Assembly (NCBI GenBank): GCA_044225555.1 | Contig: JBGAIM010000009.1 | Location: forward strand, 1 to 64,000 | Direction of reading: 5' to 3' | Source: JADLHS01 sp044225555 | GTDB lineage: Bacteria > Verrucomicrobiota > Verrucomicrobiia > Limisphaerales > JADLHS01 | Length of the DNA: 64,000 nt | Part shown: piece after piece, positions 27,127 to 36,393 of the stretch | How the letters are laid out: each line of letters opens with the position of its first letter | Numbering within the stretch: position 1 is the first letter of the stretch | The notes under the pieces: model-generated | Told to the model about the DNA's origin: nothing | Seen by the model: the letters and a program-made list of their open reading frames with translations, nothing else | Databases searched by the model: none | Made by a program: the position numbers and the translations under genes

Positions 27127-27771
27127 TCAGGCGAAGCGAAGCTCGCCAAAACAACGCGGCAGGTGAAAATTGAACTCGTCCACCGGCGACCACGCCGCCC
27201 AGTGCGGGTGCGAATTCTCCTCCGCGCATTTGAAAAAATTCCCCCGCCAAGTCTGCCCAACGTTGCCAATCGGCCCGACATACGAGTCGAACAGGGCGAA
27301 CGGGATTGAGAATTCCAGCGTCCACGTCACCGGCTCGCTAATCTCTGGCTCGACCACGGGCGGGAGCGAGGTCCGGACTTGGACTTGCTTGGCAACCGAT
27401 TCCGGCAGTCGCGTGAACTGCTTGAAACCCTCCGGCGTGCGCGTCGGATCAAGGATGTGGTTGACCAGAAACGCTCCGCCGCAATTGAACTCGAAATTGA
27501 AATAGCCCCGCCCGGCTTTGGGTTCGACGAAGAACTCCACGCAACTGTCCTTCCACACCTCGCTGCCGTAACCCGTCCGTGTGCAGCGAACGTATCGGTC
27601 TTGAACTGCAAATCGTCCGTGGAAGTTCTGCCCGTCATGAGCGAGGCGAGCAAACGTTCGCGGCCGATGCGGGCTGCTTTGTGGCAGGAACTGATTCACC
27701 TCGGCAATGGGCAGACTCGACCAGGCTTCATCCGTGAAGCCCGACGTGATTCTGGAAATGGTGTAATTCAC
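27127..27771 (-). CDS. CBM9-like carbohydrate-binding protein
   Basis: A 214-residue beta-sandwich protein of the family-9-like carbohydrate-binding group: ARLAHDGQNFHGRFAVQDRYVR, then DSCVEFFVEPKAGRGYFNFEFNCGGAFL and VTWTLEFSIPFALF. No signal peptide is visible from the GTG start. It is 39 bp downstream of the oxidoreductase gene on the same strand, so it is probably co-expressed and recognises the same glycan. Confidence 0.75.
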   Translation of the reverse strand: MNYTISRITSGFTDEAWSSLPIAEVNQFLPQSSPHRPRTFARLAHDGQNFHGRFAVQDRYVRCTRTGYGSEVWKDSCVEFFVEPKAGRGYFNFEFNCGGAFLVNHILDPTRTPEGFKQFTRLPESVAKQVQVRTSLPPVVEPEISEPVTWTLEFSIPFALFDSYVGPIGNVGQTWRGNFFKCAEENSHPHWAAWSPVDEFNFHLPRCFGELRFA

Positions 27772-27810
27772 AGCGGAAATTCAGTTGGGAGCGCGAGTGG
27801 TGCCGGCATC

Positions 27811-29190
27811 TCAAAACCCACCCGCGCTCCACCCGGCGCGAAACTTACGCTGGAGGAATCGGTTTGCGTCCGCAACGTTGGTCACCTTCATCCGCTCGTG
27901 ATTCCATTCCAGCTTCTGACCCGGCATCCGCACCGCCACCGTGCCGAGCAGAATGGATTCCGTCATCGGCCCAGTCTCCGCGAAGAACGATTCGGTCTTC
28001 GTTAAACCGAGACAGTCATCCACGAAATGGTGGTAATGATCGCGCGGCTCAAACTTCGGGCGCTCCAGCTTTTCAAACTTCGCCTCCGGCAACAGCGTGG
28101 GACTGCGGCCGAGTTGATACAACAACGCGCCCTCCGTGCCGATGAGCATCGCCGACTCCGGCGGATAATCCTCCAGCGAATACAACGCGCGAATGTCTTT
28201 CGGCGGGTAATACTCGCCGTCGAACCATTCAACCGTCAGCTCCTTGCCTTCGATCAGTTCGTTTCCCGGGAACGTCCAGGTGATATGATTGCCCTGCGGC
28301 CAGGTATCGCCCCGCCGTGTGGGAGAATTTTCCCAGGACGCCTGCACTTCCGCCTGCACGGTGAGCGCGGGTTTCAACCCCAGCCCTTTCCAGGTCGCAT
28401 CGAAAATGTGACAGCCGATGTCCCCGGACCAACCCGTGCCGAAGTCCTGCCACGCGCGCCATTTGGTCGGGTGATAAATGTCCGGCGCAAACGGACGCAC
28501 CGGCGCGGTGCCAGTCCACAAATCCCAATTGAGACTGGCGGGCGGCTCCTGCCCGGCGACCGGCCGCGGCCCCAACAGCCGATAAGCCTCCACCGCGCCG
28601 GGACGATTCGAGCAAAGATACGCATACTTGATCTTGCCGATGGCGCCGGTGCGCAGCAGATGCACCGTGGTGCGATCGCCAATGCCGGCGGCGAACTGCG
28701 TGCCCAGTTGGGTGACCACGCCTTTCTTGATTGAAGCTTCGGTGAGCGCGCGCACTTCCGCGACGTCATGACACAGCGGCTTTTGACAATAAACGTGCTT
28801 GCCCTTCTGAATCGCGCCGTGGGCGATGGCAAAATGCATGTGATCCGGCACCGCGACGTTTACCGAATCAATCTTGTCTCCCTCCTGCGCCAACAACTCG
28901 CGCCAATCCGAGTAAACCCGCGCGCCGGGCACCGCTTGCTGCGCCTTCGCGAGATGATTGGCGTCCACGTCGCACAGCGCCACGACCTGCAATCGCGGAT
29001 GCTGCAGGAAGGTATTCAGGTCATTCCACCCCATCCCGCCCACGCCAATGCAGGCATGACTGAGTTTCCCATTGGCCGTAGCACCGCGCAGACCAGCGGG
29101 CAACACGAACGTCGCCGCCGCGCCGGCCAGCGCGGTCGTTTTAAGAAATTGACGGCGTGTGAACCTGGACTTCGGAGGGCGTGATTGCAT
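27811..29190 (-). CDS. Tat-exported Gfo/Idh/MocA oxidoreductase (second)
   Basis: 459 residues. The Tat motif RFTRRQFLKTTALAGAAA (twin Arg 12-13) fixes the N-terminus at ATG 29190; a longer upstream frame would bury it. The Rossmann motif reads ACIGVGGMGWNDL; the family EKP site is CQKPLCHDVAEV, with the Lys present. GDIGCHIFDATWKGLGL near 245 is the catalytic His region of the exported subgroup. A TATTGT -10 lies exactly 6 bp before ATG. Likely a periplasmic sugar oxidoreductase, with the CBM9-like protein as partner. Confidence 0.87.
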   Translation of the reverse strand: MQSRPPKSRFTRRQFLKTTALAGAAATFVLPAGLRGATANGKLSHACIGVGGMGWNDLNTFLQHPRLQVVALCDVDANHLAKAQQAVPGARVYSDWRELLAQEGDKIDSVNVAVPDHMHFAIAHGAIQKGKHVYCQKPLCHDVAEVRALTEASIKKGVVTQLGTQFAAGIGDRTTVHLLRTGAIGKIKYAYLCSNRPGAVEAYRLLGPRPVAGQEPPASLNWDLWTGTAPVRPFAPDIYHPTKWRAWQDFGTGWSGDIGCHIFDATWKGLGLKPALTVQAEVQASWENSPTRRGDTWPQGNHITWTFPGNELIEGKELTVEWFDGEYYPPKDIRALYSLEDYPPESAMLIGTEGALLYQLGRSPTLLPEAKFEKLERPKFEPRDHYHHFVDDCLGLTKTESFFAETGPMTESILLGTVAVRMPGQKLEWNHERMKVTNVADANRFLQRKFRAGWSAGGF

Positions 29191-29196
29191 GCAGCC

Positions 29197-29202
29197 ACAA
29201 TA
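29197..29202 (-). promoter_or_regulatory. -10 element, leaderless start of Tat oxidoreductase
   Basis: On the minus strand TATTGT (4 of 6) ends 6 bp before ATG 29190, again predicting +1 at the start codon. A -35 match is weak. Confidence 0.35.
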
Positions 29203-29407
29203 GCAAATGGTGAAGGGTTTAGACAGGGTGAACAGGGTTTTTCCGATGTAAGGGCAGCGCGGGAACACGAGAAAAGCACGGACCAAACGAGCCGCGTGAA
29301 AGGCGTTCCCTCTCCGCCTCGACCGGGGAAAGTCAGGGTGAGGTGTCGAAATGGCGTAGCGGCTCCTCGGCAGAGAGCCGCATTTCCATTCCTTCGAGAA
29401 TGCAGCG

Positions 29408-29690
29408 GTCTCAGTTCCGTCCGCAGCCAGCGTTCCTGCGCGGCCAGCTGATTCGTGGCTTGCCGCGGTGAATGAATGACCGACGAGTTGAGCCCGACGC
29501 CGACGAATTGCCCATGGCGGAAAGTATAGTGGTCCGGCCCGAACTGATTGGTGTAAGCGGCCAGGGCGACCGGCGTGGGAACATTTTCAACGTCGTGGTT
29601 GGCGGCGACATTATAGACCGGGATGGTGGAATCAACCCGGCGCAGGATACGCTGATATTCGGCGATCGGCGATCTGAGCGGCAGATAAAT
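29408..29690 (-). pseudogene. Metallophosphoesterase fragment (decayed)
   Basis: The minus strand encodes, without a start, IAEYQRILRRVDSTIPVYNV, then AANHDVENVPTPVALAAYTN and QFGPDHYTFRHGQFVGVGLN, then SSVIHSPRQATNQLAAQERW. The V-A-x-N-H-D motif and F-G-P-x-x-Y-T-F-R-H-G pattern are those of calcineurin-like phosphoesterases. The N-terminal metal motifs and the C-terminal half are missing. A 7 bp tandem duplication (GATCGCC twice) just upstream shifts the frame: removing one copy joins NLSAAQIA to EYQRIL. It lies between tRNA-Asp and the oxidoreductase gene and is a relic. Confidence 0.7.
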
Positions 29691-29740
29691 TAAAGGATGA
29701 GGGCTTATCCTTTAATTATGGACTGCCAAATTAAAGGATG
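29687..29740. repeat. Inverted/direct repeat cluster beside tRNA-Asp
   Basis: AAATTAAAGGATG occurs at 29687-29699 and again at 29728-29740. Between them ATCCTTTAATT (29707-29717) is the exact inverted copy of 29688-29698, making an 11 bp stem with an 8 bp loop. The second direct copy ends 3 bp before the tRNA 3' end. AT-rich against a GC-rich background. Confidence 0.75.
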
Positions 29741-29743
29741 CAA

Positions 29744-29820
29744 TGGCGGGAGCGGCGGGGCTCGAACCCGTAACCTCTGCCGTGACAGGGCAGCGCTCTA
29801 ACCAATTGAGCTACGCCCCC
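29744..29820 (-). tRNA. tRNA-Asp(GTC)
   Basis: The minus strand forms a full cloverleaf: acceptor GGGGGCG/CGCTCCC, D arm with AGCTCAATTGGTTAGAGC, anticodon stem CTGCC/GGCAG with loop CTGTCAC (anticodon GTC), T arm CGGG-TTCGAGC-CCCG. The discriminator is G, as expected for Asp, and CCA is encoded. Confidence 0.96.
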
Positions 29821-29834
29821 GCGCGGGGGAACAG

Positions 29835-29863
29835 AACCTAGGAAATTCGCGAGCCGGGGTCAA
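29835..29863 (-). promoter_or_regulatory. Promoter of tRNA-Asp
   Basis: On the minus strand TTGACC (29858-29863), 17 bp, TAGGTT (29835-29840), about 14 bp before the tRNA 5' end. A strong -35 and correct spacing. A second candidate, TTGACA (29978-29983) with TAACAA (29955-29960) after 17 bp, lies further upstream. The rest of 29821-30164 shows no gene. Confidence 0.6.
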
Positions 29864-30128
29864 GCCGAAGTCTGAAATATTCGGGCAGCAGACGCCAAGG
29901 AGGTGGGGGTGGGGAACCCCGCTGAAGAAACGTACTGCTACCCGAATAACTACATTGTTAAAGAACGCCCCGGTTTTTGTCAACACCGCAACAATACGGT
30001 TTTGGGCCATGAATCCCCGGGTTTTTCCCACGTTTTGGCGGTTAATGCGGTCGGCTTTCATCGTGTTTCTCCGGAATTCGTCAGGGCGCTGTCCGACAAA
30101 CCAAACACATCTTGGCTCGATTTCCCCT

Positions 30129-30158
30129 TTGCACAACCCACGTCCACCGCCGCATATT
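30129..30158 (+). promoter_or_regulatory. Leaderless promoter of polX
   Basis: TTGCAC (30129-30134), 18 bp, CATATT (30153-30158), 6 bp, ATG 30165. It rules out the longer frame that begins near 29955, which would lie upstream of the promoter. Confidence 0.5.
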
Positions 30159-30164
30159 TTGCGC

Positions 30165-31916
30165 ATGGATAAAGAGAAAGTCGCCGAAGTGCTGGTGGAG
30201 ATTGGCACGCTGCTCGAACTCCAGGGCGAGAACCCGTTCAAGACCCGCGCCTACGGCAATGCGGCCCGTACCCTTGAAGGATTGAGCGAGCCGCTTTCCA
30301 AGATTGTCGCCGAAAAGCGGCTGGGCGCAATCAAAGGGATCGGTGAGGCGCTGGAGCAAAAGATCACCGAGCTCGTCGAGACCGGGAAACTGAAATACTA
30401 CGAGGACTTGAAAGCCAGCATTGCACCGGGCCTGGTGGAGATGCTCGATATCCCCGGCTTGGGGCCGAAGAAGATTCAAGCCATGCACAAGAAGCTCGGC
30501 GTGGATTCCATCGCAAAACTGGAAGCCGCCTGCAAAGCCGGCAAGGTTGCTGAATTGGAGGGCTTCGGCGAAAAAACCCAGACGAACATCCTTGAAGGTA
30601 TCGAGCGCAAACGCCAGTACGCGTCCAAACACCGGCTGGGTGACGCCTTGGCCGCTGCCGAACCTCTCCTCGAAAGCTTGCGCCAACATCCCGAGGTCAT
30701 TCGTTGTAGCACCGCCGGTAGTTTGCGGCGTTTCAAGGAAGTCATTGGCGACATTGATTTGTTGGCGTCGTCGAAGAAGCCGGTGGAGGTCATCGGATAT
30801 TTCGCCGAGCAACCGGGCATCATCAAGGTCATCGTGAAGGGCGACACCAAGGCCAGCGTGATTCTCGAAGGCGGCATCCAATGCGACTTGCGCGTGGTGA
30901 GTGACGCGGAGTTTCCCTTTGCCCTCGCCTATTTCACCGGCAGCAAGGAGCACAACATTGTCATGCGCCAGCGTGCCATCCAGCGCGGCCTGCGCCTCAA
31001 TGAATATGGCCTGTTCAAATCCAAGGAAGAAACGCGCGATCCGAAGCTGCTGGTCGCCTGCCAGGACGAGGCGGAGATCTTTTCCACTCTCGACCTGCCC
31101 TATGTGCCGCCGGAAATCCGCGAGGACCACGGCGAATTCGCCGCCGGCGAGAAGGGCGAGCTACCGCGCCTGATCGAATGGACCGACCTGAAAGGCGCAT
31201 TGCACAACCACTCGACGTGGAGCGATGGTCACAACACCCTCGAAGAGATCGCCGCGCACATGCAGGAACTCGGCCTGGCGTATTGGGGCATCACCGACCA
31301 TTCAAAAGCGTCGTTTCAGGCGAACGGCCTGGACGCCACGCGCCTCCGTGAACAGCTCAAAGCCATCAAGCAACTCAACGCCAAGCTGGCCGACAGCGGC
31401 AGCGACTTCCGCCTGCTCACCGGCTGCGAAGTGGACATCCTCAAAGACCGGCTTGATCACGATGACGATTTGCTCGCAGAGCTGGACGTGGTTGTCGCCA
31501 GCCTGCACGTTCCGGCAAACAACGAAGCCGAGAATACCAAACGCCTCATTCGCGCCGCAGAAAGCAAATTTGTCCACACCCTCGGCCACCTGACCGGACG
31601 GCTGTTGCTCGAACGCGAACCTTATCCGGTAAACCAACAAGCGGTGATTGACGCCTGCGCTGAAACCGGCACGTGGATTGAATTGAACTGCAATCCGTAT
31701 CGCTTCGACCTCGACTGGCGGCAGTGGCCCTATGCGAAATCCAAAGGCGTAAAGTGCGTCATCAATCCCGATGCGCACCGGAATACCCATGCGAACTACC
31801 TGCGCCTCGGGGCCGGACTCGCCCGCAAGGGCTGGCTCACCAAGGCCGATGTGATCAACACCCTGCCGCTGGACAAATTGAAGAAGGAACTGGCAAAGAA
31901 GCGCGGCGCAAAATAA
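30165..31916 (+). CDS. polX: DNA polymerase X with PHP exonuclease domain
   Basis: 583 residues. An N-terminal helix-hairpin-helix region (MDKEKVAEVLVEIGTLLELQ, then IKGIGEALEQKI and IPGLGPKKIQAMHKKLG) is followed by a family X nucleotidyltransferase with GSLRRFKEVIGDIDLLAS (catalytic Asp pair near 192-194) and the third Asp in QCDLRVV (near 241). The C-terminal PHP domain from about 345 has HNHSTWSDG, GITDHSKAS, GCEVDIL and the closing INPDAHRN metal ligands. It fills short gaps and trims 3' ends in base-excision or end repair. The promoter fixes the start. Confidence 0.93.
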   Translation: MDKEKVAEVLVEIGTLLELQGENPFKTRAYGNAARTLEGLSEPLSKIVAEKRLGAIKGIGEALEQKITELVETGKLKYYEDLKASIAPGLVEMLDIPGLGPKKIQAMHKKLGVDSIAKLEAACKAGKVAELEGFGEKTQTNILEGIERKRQYASKHRLGDALAAAEPLLESLRQHPEVIRCSTAGSLRRFKEVIGDIDLLASSKKPVEVIGYFAEQPGIIKVIVKGDTKASVILEGGIQCDLRVVSDAEFPFALAYFTGSKEHNIVMRQRAIQRGLRLNEYGLFKSKEETRDPKLLVACQDEAEIFSTLDLPYVPPEIREDHGEFAAGEKGELPRLIEWTDLKGALHNHSTWSDGHNTLEEIAAHMQELGLAYWGITDHSKASFQANGLDATRLREQLKAIKQLNAKLADSGSDFRLLTGCEVDILKDRLDHDDDLLAELDVVVASLHVPANNEAENTKRLIRAAESKFVHTLGHLTGRLLLEREPYPVNQQAVIDACAETGTWIELNCNPYRFDLDWRQWPYAKSKGVKCVINPDAHRNTHANYLRLGAGLARKGWLTKADVINTLPLDKLKKELAKKRGAK

Positions 31917-31977
31917 CCCACGCGCTCTGCTCATCTGGTGTTTCCTTTCCGGCGCAGTCTGCTAGTCTCTGCGGCTC

Positions 31978-32179
31978 ATGCTGACACTCTCGGGCATCAC
32001 CAAAGCCTACGGCGGCAGAACCTTGTTCTCCGACGTCACAAGACCACGCTCTTTTCCATCATTCTCGGTGAAGGATCGCCCGACGACGGCAAGATCATGA
32101 CCGAACGCAACGTGGTCATTGGTTATCTGCCGCAGGAAAGCACGCCCGTGGGAGCCGAAACCGTCATCGAAATCGCCAC
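31978..32179 (+). pseudogene. Broken 5' end of an ABC-F gene (copy 1)
   Basis: ATG CTG ACA begins MLTLSGITKAYGGRTLFSDV, the normal start of an ABC-F ATPase. The sequence then jumps out of frame into AAG ACC ACG, i.e. the KTTLFS end of Walker A, so the stretch with the P-loop glycines is missing. Homology continues to EIAT and stops at 32179. From 32040 it is identical to 39742-39881. It sits where the gene after polX would be expected. Non-functional. Confidence 0.8.
32040..32179 (+). repeat. 140 bp perfect direct repeat, left copy
   Basis: Every base matches 39742-39881. It encodes KTTLFSIILGEGSPDDGKIM, then TERNVVIGYLPQES and on to EIAT of an ABC-F protein. Sequence on both sides differs from the right copy. 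Confidence 0.95.
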
Positions 32180-32412
32180 GGGTATCGGCAGCCCCATAGA
32201 TCATGACTTTAGTGAGGGTAATTATTTGCCTGCGCACACAGAAAATCTAAATGCCAGTCGAGCGCGTTGAGGCACGATACGCCGAGTTGATTTGCTGATT
32301 GCTGCATTCGAGCAACTATGAAATCCGGCATCGATTCGATGCTTGCCACCCTTTGGGAATGCGTATATGCAACTTCACAAGCCAGAAGTCGTTTCATCAG
32401 AAATCAAATTTT

Positions 32413-35400
32413 ATGACTACGAAACGAAGCCGAAGTGTGGCCCGCCCCACCTCGAAAGGGAACAGTTCCCGCCCCCGCCGCGCTGCTTCACCTGATCCCA
32501 CCGATGAACTGCAGGCCGTCCCACTCGGTGGCAAGTTCGACGCCTCCGAGTCGCCGCAGTTGGTGGTCGGCATCGGCGCTTCCGCCGGGGGGCTGGAAGC
32601 GTTGGAGCAATTTTTCAAATCCATGCCCGCCGACAATGGCATGGCATTTGTGGTCATCCAGCATCTGTCGCCGGACTTCAAGAGTCTGATGGATGAACTA
32701 CTCGCCCGGCAGACCGACATGAAGATTGTGCCGGTAACGCATCCCACCGATTTGCAACGGAACACGGTGTACTTGCTGCCACCGAAGAAGGAGATGATCT
32801 GCGTTTCGGGAAAATTGCGCGTGCATGATCGCCCCTCCGACAAGCCGCTGACCCCCATCAATGTTTTCCTGCGTTCGCTCGCTCGCGAGTGGAAGGAAAA
32901 ATCGGTGGGCGTGATCCTGTCTGGCACCGGCTCGGATGGGACGTCGGGGTTGATGGATATTCATGAGGTCGGAGGGCTGGTGCTGGTGCAAAGCGAGGAG
33001 ACGGCCAAGTTTGATGGGATGCCGCGGAGCGCGATTGATTCCGGCCTAGCGGATGTCATTCTGCCGCCGGGCGAAATGGCCGGCGCGTTGCTGGCTTACG
33101 CCAAGAATCCCCGCACGGAAAGCCTGGACCAGTTGCCCGCCAAATCACTCATGCAGCAAGCCGGCGGGCTGCCGGCGGTGATCGAGCGGTTGCGGGAGGT
33201 TTACGGCATTGATTTTAATTATTACAAGCCCGCCACGATTTCCCGGCGGATTGACCGGCGGATCGCCATTCAGCACAGCGGCAGTTTTGCGGAGTATTCC
33301 AAACGCGTTTTGCAGGATCCGACCGAATTGGATGCGCTCTACAAAGATTTGTTGATTGGCGTGACGCGCTTTTTTCGTGATTCCGAAGCGTTCGAGATTC
33401 TCCGGCGCAAGGTGATCGGGCCGCTGTTGGATGCCACGCCGCCGACCGAGGAGCTGCGCGTCTGGGTGGCGGCGTGCGCCACGGGCGAGGAAGCCTACTC
33501 GCTGGCCATGTTATTTCTCGAGGCGTATGAAGATCGTGGTCGCGAACCCAACATCAAAATCTTTGCCACCGATGTGCATCGGGATTCCCTACAGCTTGCT
33601 TCCGAGGGCTCGTATCCGGAGGCAAGCATGGCCGACCTTTCCAAGGAACGGTTGGTCCGATTTTTTGTCCCCGACGGAAACCGTTTCCGCGTCAGCAACC
33701 GGCTGCGGCGGCTGCTGATCTTTTCGCCGCACAACCTGATCAAGGACCCGCCGCTGACCCGGATGAATCTCGTGAGCTGCCGGAATCTGCTGATTTATTT
33801 TCAAGCGGCGGCCCAGAACAAAGTCATTGGGGCGTTTCATTTCGCCTTAAAAAAACAGGGCATTCTCTTTCTCGGGCCGAGTGAATCCATCGGCACGCTG
33901 GAGGAGGAATTCACGCCGCTCGAGCGGAGTTGGAAGATTTATCGAAAAGTTCGCGACACGCGCTTGCCGATGGAGATGCGGATGAATCTCAGTCCGGCGG
34001 CTGGGCGGGCGTTGGCTCGCAGCACGATGCCGGGAGACTTGCGCGTGTCCCGCGCCTACGAAGCCTTGCTGAACCGCTATGTGCCCACCGGCATTCTGTT
34101 GAACGAGAAGCGGGAAATTCTCCATGTCTTCGGAAACGCGGAAGCGTATCTGCGCGCCCCTTCCGGGCGGATGAGCAGCGACGTGGTTTCGTTGACGCGC
34201 GGCGACCTGCGGCTCGCGCTCTCGTCGGCCATTCAAGGGGCGATGAAGCGGGGCGAAAAGGTGGTTTTCGGCGGCGTCAAATTTCGCAAAGACGGCAAAG
34301 AAACCTTGCTCAGTGTTACGGCGGATCCAATCCAAGACAAGGCGATGGACAACACTTTCGTGTTCGTTCATTTCGAAGAGGTCGTGCCAGCGGTGACGAT
34401 CCTGGCTTCGCCCACCCATGATTTCCAAGTCGAAGACGAGGCGCGCGCCCGGATCCAATTGCTGGAATTGGAACTCAGTCAGACGAAGGAATCGCTGCAG
34501 GCGGCCGTGGAGGAATTGGAGACCAACAACGAGGAACTTCAGGCGAGCAACGAGGAAATGCTGGCCTCAAACGAAGAACTGCAAAGCACCAACGAGGAAT
34601 TGCACTCCGTCAACGAGGAGCTTTATACCGTCAATGCCGAGCACGAGCAGAAAATCCGGGCCTTGGCCGAGATGACCAATGACCTGAGCAATTTGATGCG
34701 GGCCACGGAATTTGGCGTGATCTTTCTCGATGCCGCCCATTGCATCCGGTTGTTCACGCCCATGGCGGCAAATATTTTCACCCTGCTTCCGCAGGATGTC
34801 GGGCGGGATATCAAGCACATCACTTACCGCGTGAAAGGAGACGATATTTTCGAGGCCATCGAGGCAGTCACCCGGAGACGGCAGATGCAGGAACGCCAGG
34901 TCATCGGCCCAAACGGGCGCAATTATCTGCGCCGCGTCATGCCGTATCTGGACGATTCCGAAAAATCCATCGGCGTGGTGCTCACGTTTGTGGATGTGAC
35001 CGATCTCACGAAGACGCAGCAGGAATTGCGCGACCAGAAAGCCGCGCTGGATGAGCACGCGATTGTGGCGATCACCGATCCGCAGGGCAAAATCACCTAC
35101 GTCAACGACAAGTTCTGCGCGATTTCGAAATACAGCCGCGAGGAGTTGCTGGGCCAGGATCATCGCTTGGTGAACTCGGGGTTTCACTCCAAGGAATTTA
35201 TCCGGGAGTTGTGGACGACCATCCGTCAAGGCCGCGTTTGGAAAGGCGAGATCTGCAATCGCGCCAAAGATGGCAACACGTTTTGGGAAAACACCACCAT
35301 CGTTCCGTTCGTCGGCCCGGACGGCAAGCCCACGCAATACGTCGCTATCCGCTCGGAAATCACCGAGCGCAAAAAAGCGGAGCTGGCGCAATTGCGCCTC

Positions 35401-36393
35401 GCCGCGATCGTCGAATCCTCTTATGACGCGATCATCAGCAAAGACCTGGATGGGACGGTGACGAGTTGGAACCGGGGCGCGGAAAAACTTTTTGGTTACA
35501 CGGCCCAGGAAATGAAAGGCGAACCCATCGCCGCCCTGATTCCCAAGGGCGGAGAAGCCGAGGAAACGCGCATCCTGAGCCGGCTGCGGCAGGGTGAACG
35601 CATCGAGCATTTTGAAACCACGCGGGTGCACAAGAACGGAACGCTGATTTCGGTCGCCTTGACCGTTTCCCCAATTGTTGATTCAGCGGGAAAGATGATC
35701 GGCGCGTCCGAGATCGCGCATGACATCACCAGTTGGAAACTCGCGGAAGCCGCCGCCAAGGAATCCCTGCGCGAGAAGGAAACCCTGCTCAAGGAAATCC
35801 ATCATCGCGTGAAAAACAACATGCAGTTGATTTCGAGCTTGTTGAATTTGCAGGGCGATCATATCCAGGACCTCTCGACCCGGGCGGTGTTCCGCGAAGC
35901 GCAGCAGCGCATCCGCTCCATGGCCCTCATCCACGAACGCCTGTATCGCAGCAGCAGTCTGGCGCAGATTGAGTTCGCCGACTATCTCAGCAATCTGGTG
36001 GACATGTTGACGGCGGCTTATGCGGTGAACAAGGATCTGGTCAACGTGCAGGTGGATGCGGCGCCGATCGTGTTGAATGTGGAAAGTGCCGTGCCGCTGG
36101 GCTTGCTCCTTAATGAACTGGTTTCCAACAGCCTCAAACATGGTTTCCCGGAGGGCCGCAGCGGCCTCATTCAGATCACTCTCGCCTGCCATCAGAACAA
36201 TCAAGTGGAACTGATCGTCCGGGACGACGGTCAGGGATTTCCGACGGATTTCGATTGGCGGAACGCCTCCTCGCTCGGGCTCAAACTCGTGGACATCCTC
36301 GCCAATCAGTTGAAGGGCGAAGTGGAATTGAAGTCGGATCAGGGTATTGAATTCCGCCTCAAATTCCGCGCCAACACCGCCAAGTCCGCGTGA
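32413..36393 (+). CDS. CheB-CheR-PAS-histidine kinase fusion
   Basis: A 1326-residue multi-domain sensor. CheB methylesterase (about 50-235): VVGIGASAGGLEAL, VIQHLSPDF and SGTGSDGTSG supply the Ser, His and Asp. CheR methyltransferase (about 268-492): TRFFRDSEAFE, VAACATGEEAYSLAM, MNLVSCRNLLIYF. A coiled coil of repeated x-N-E-E-L (about 682-746) separates it from three PAS domains (about 760-1110). HisKA_2-type dimer helix EIHHRVKNNMQLISSLL (phospho-His near 1131) and ATPase LLNELVSNSLKHGF. No membrane segment. ATG 32413 begins the basic tail MTTKRSRS. It is the first gene of a five-gene sensory set with no MCP, CheA or CheW. Confidence 0.9.
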   Translation: MTTKRSRSVARPTSKGNSSRPRRAASPDPTDELQAVPLGGKFDASESPQLVVGIGASAGGLEALEQFFKSMPADNGMAFVVIQHLSPDFKSLMDELLARQTDMKIVPVTHPTDLQRNTVYLLPPKKEMICVSGKLRVHDRPSDKPLTPINVFLRSLAREWKEKSVGVILSGTGSDGTSGLMDIHEVGGLVLVQSEETAKFDGMPRSAIDSGLADVILPPGEMAGALLAYAKNPRTESLDQLPAKSLMQQAGGLPAVIERLREVYGIDFNYYKPATISRRIDRRIAIQHSGSFAEYSKRVLQDPTELDALYKDLLIGVTRFFRDSEAFEILRRKVIGPLLDATPPTEELRVWVAACATGEEAYSLAMLFLEAYEDRGREPNIKIFATDVHRDSLQLASEGSYPEASMADLSKERLVRFFVPDGNRFRVSNRLRRLLIFSPHNLIKDPPLTRMNLVSCRNLLIYFQAAAQNKVIGAFHFALKKQGILFLGPSESIGTLEEEFTPLERSWKIYRKVRDTRLPMEMRMNLSPAAGRALARSTMPGDLRVSRAYEALLNRYVPTGILLNEKREILHVFGNAEAYLRAPSGRMSSDVVSLTRGDLRLALSSAIQGAMKRGEKVVFGGVKFRKDGKETLLSVTADPIQDKAMDNTFVFVHFEEVVPAVTILASPTHDFQVEDEARARIQLLELELSQTKESLQAAVEELETNNEELQASNEEMLASNEELQSTNEELHSVNEELYTVNAEHEQKIRALAEMTNDLSNLMRATEFGVIFLDAAHCIRLFTPMAANIFTLLPQDVGRDIKHITYRVKGDDIFEAIEAVTRRRQMQERQVIGPNGRNYLRRVMPYLDDSEKSIGVVLTFVDVTDLTKTQQELRDQKAALDEHAIVAITDPQGKITYVNDKFCAISKYSREELLGQDHRLVNSGFHSKEFIRELWTTIRQGRVWKGEICNRAKDGNTFWENTTIVPFVGPDGKPTQYVAIRSEITERKKAELAQLRLAAIVESSYDAIISKDLDGTVTSWNRGAEKLFGYTAQEMKGEPIAALIPKGGEAEETRILSRLRQGERIEHFETTRVHKNGTLISVALTVSPIVDSAGKMIGASEIAHDITSWKLAEAAAKESLREKETLLKEIHHRVKNNMQLISSLLNLQGDHIQDLSTRAVFREAQQRIRSMALIHERLYRSSSLAQIEFADYLSNLVDMLTAAYAVNKDLVNVQVDAAPIVLNVESAVPLGLLLNELVSNSLKHGFPEGRSGLIQITLACHQNNQVELIVRDDGQGFPTDFDWRNASSLGLKLVDILANQLKGEVELKSDQGIEFRLKFRANTAKSA

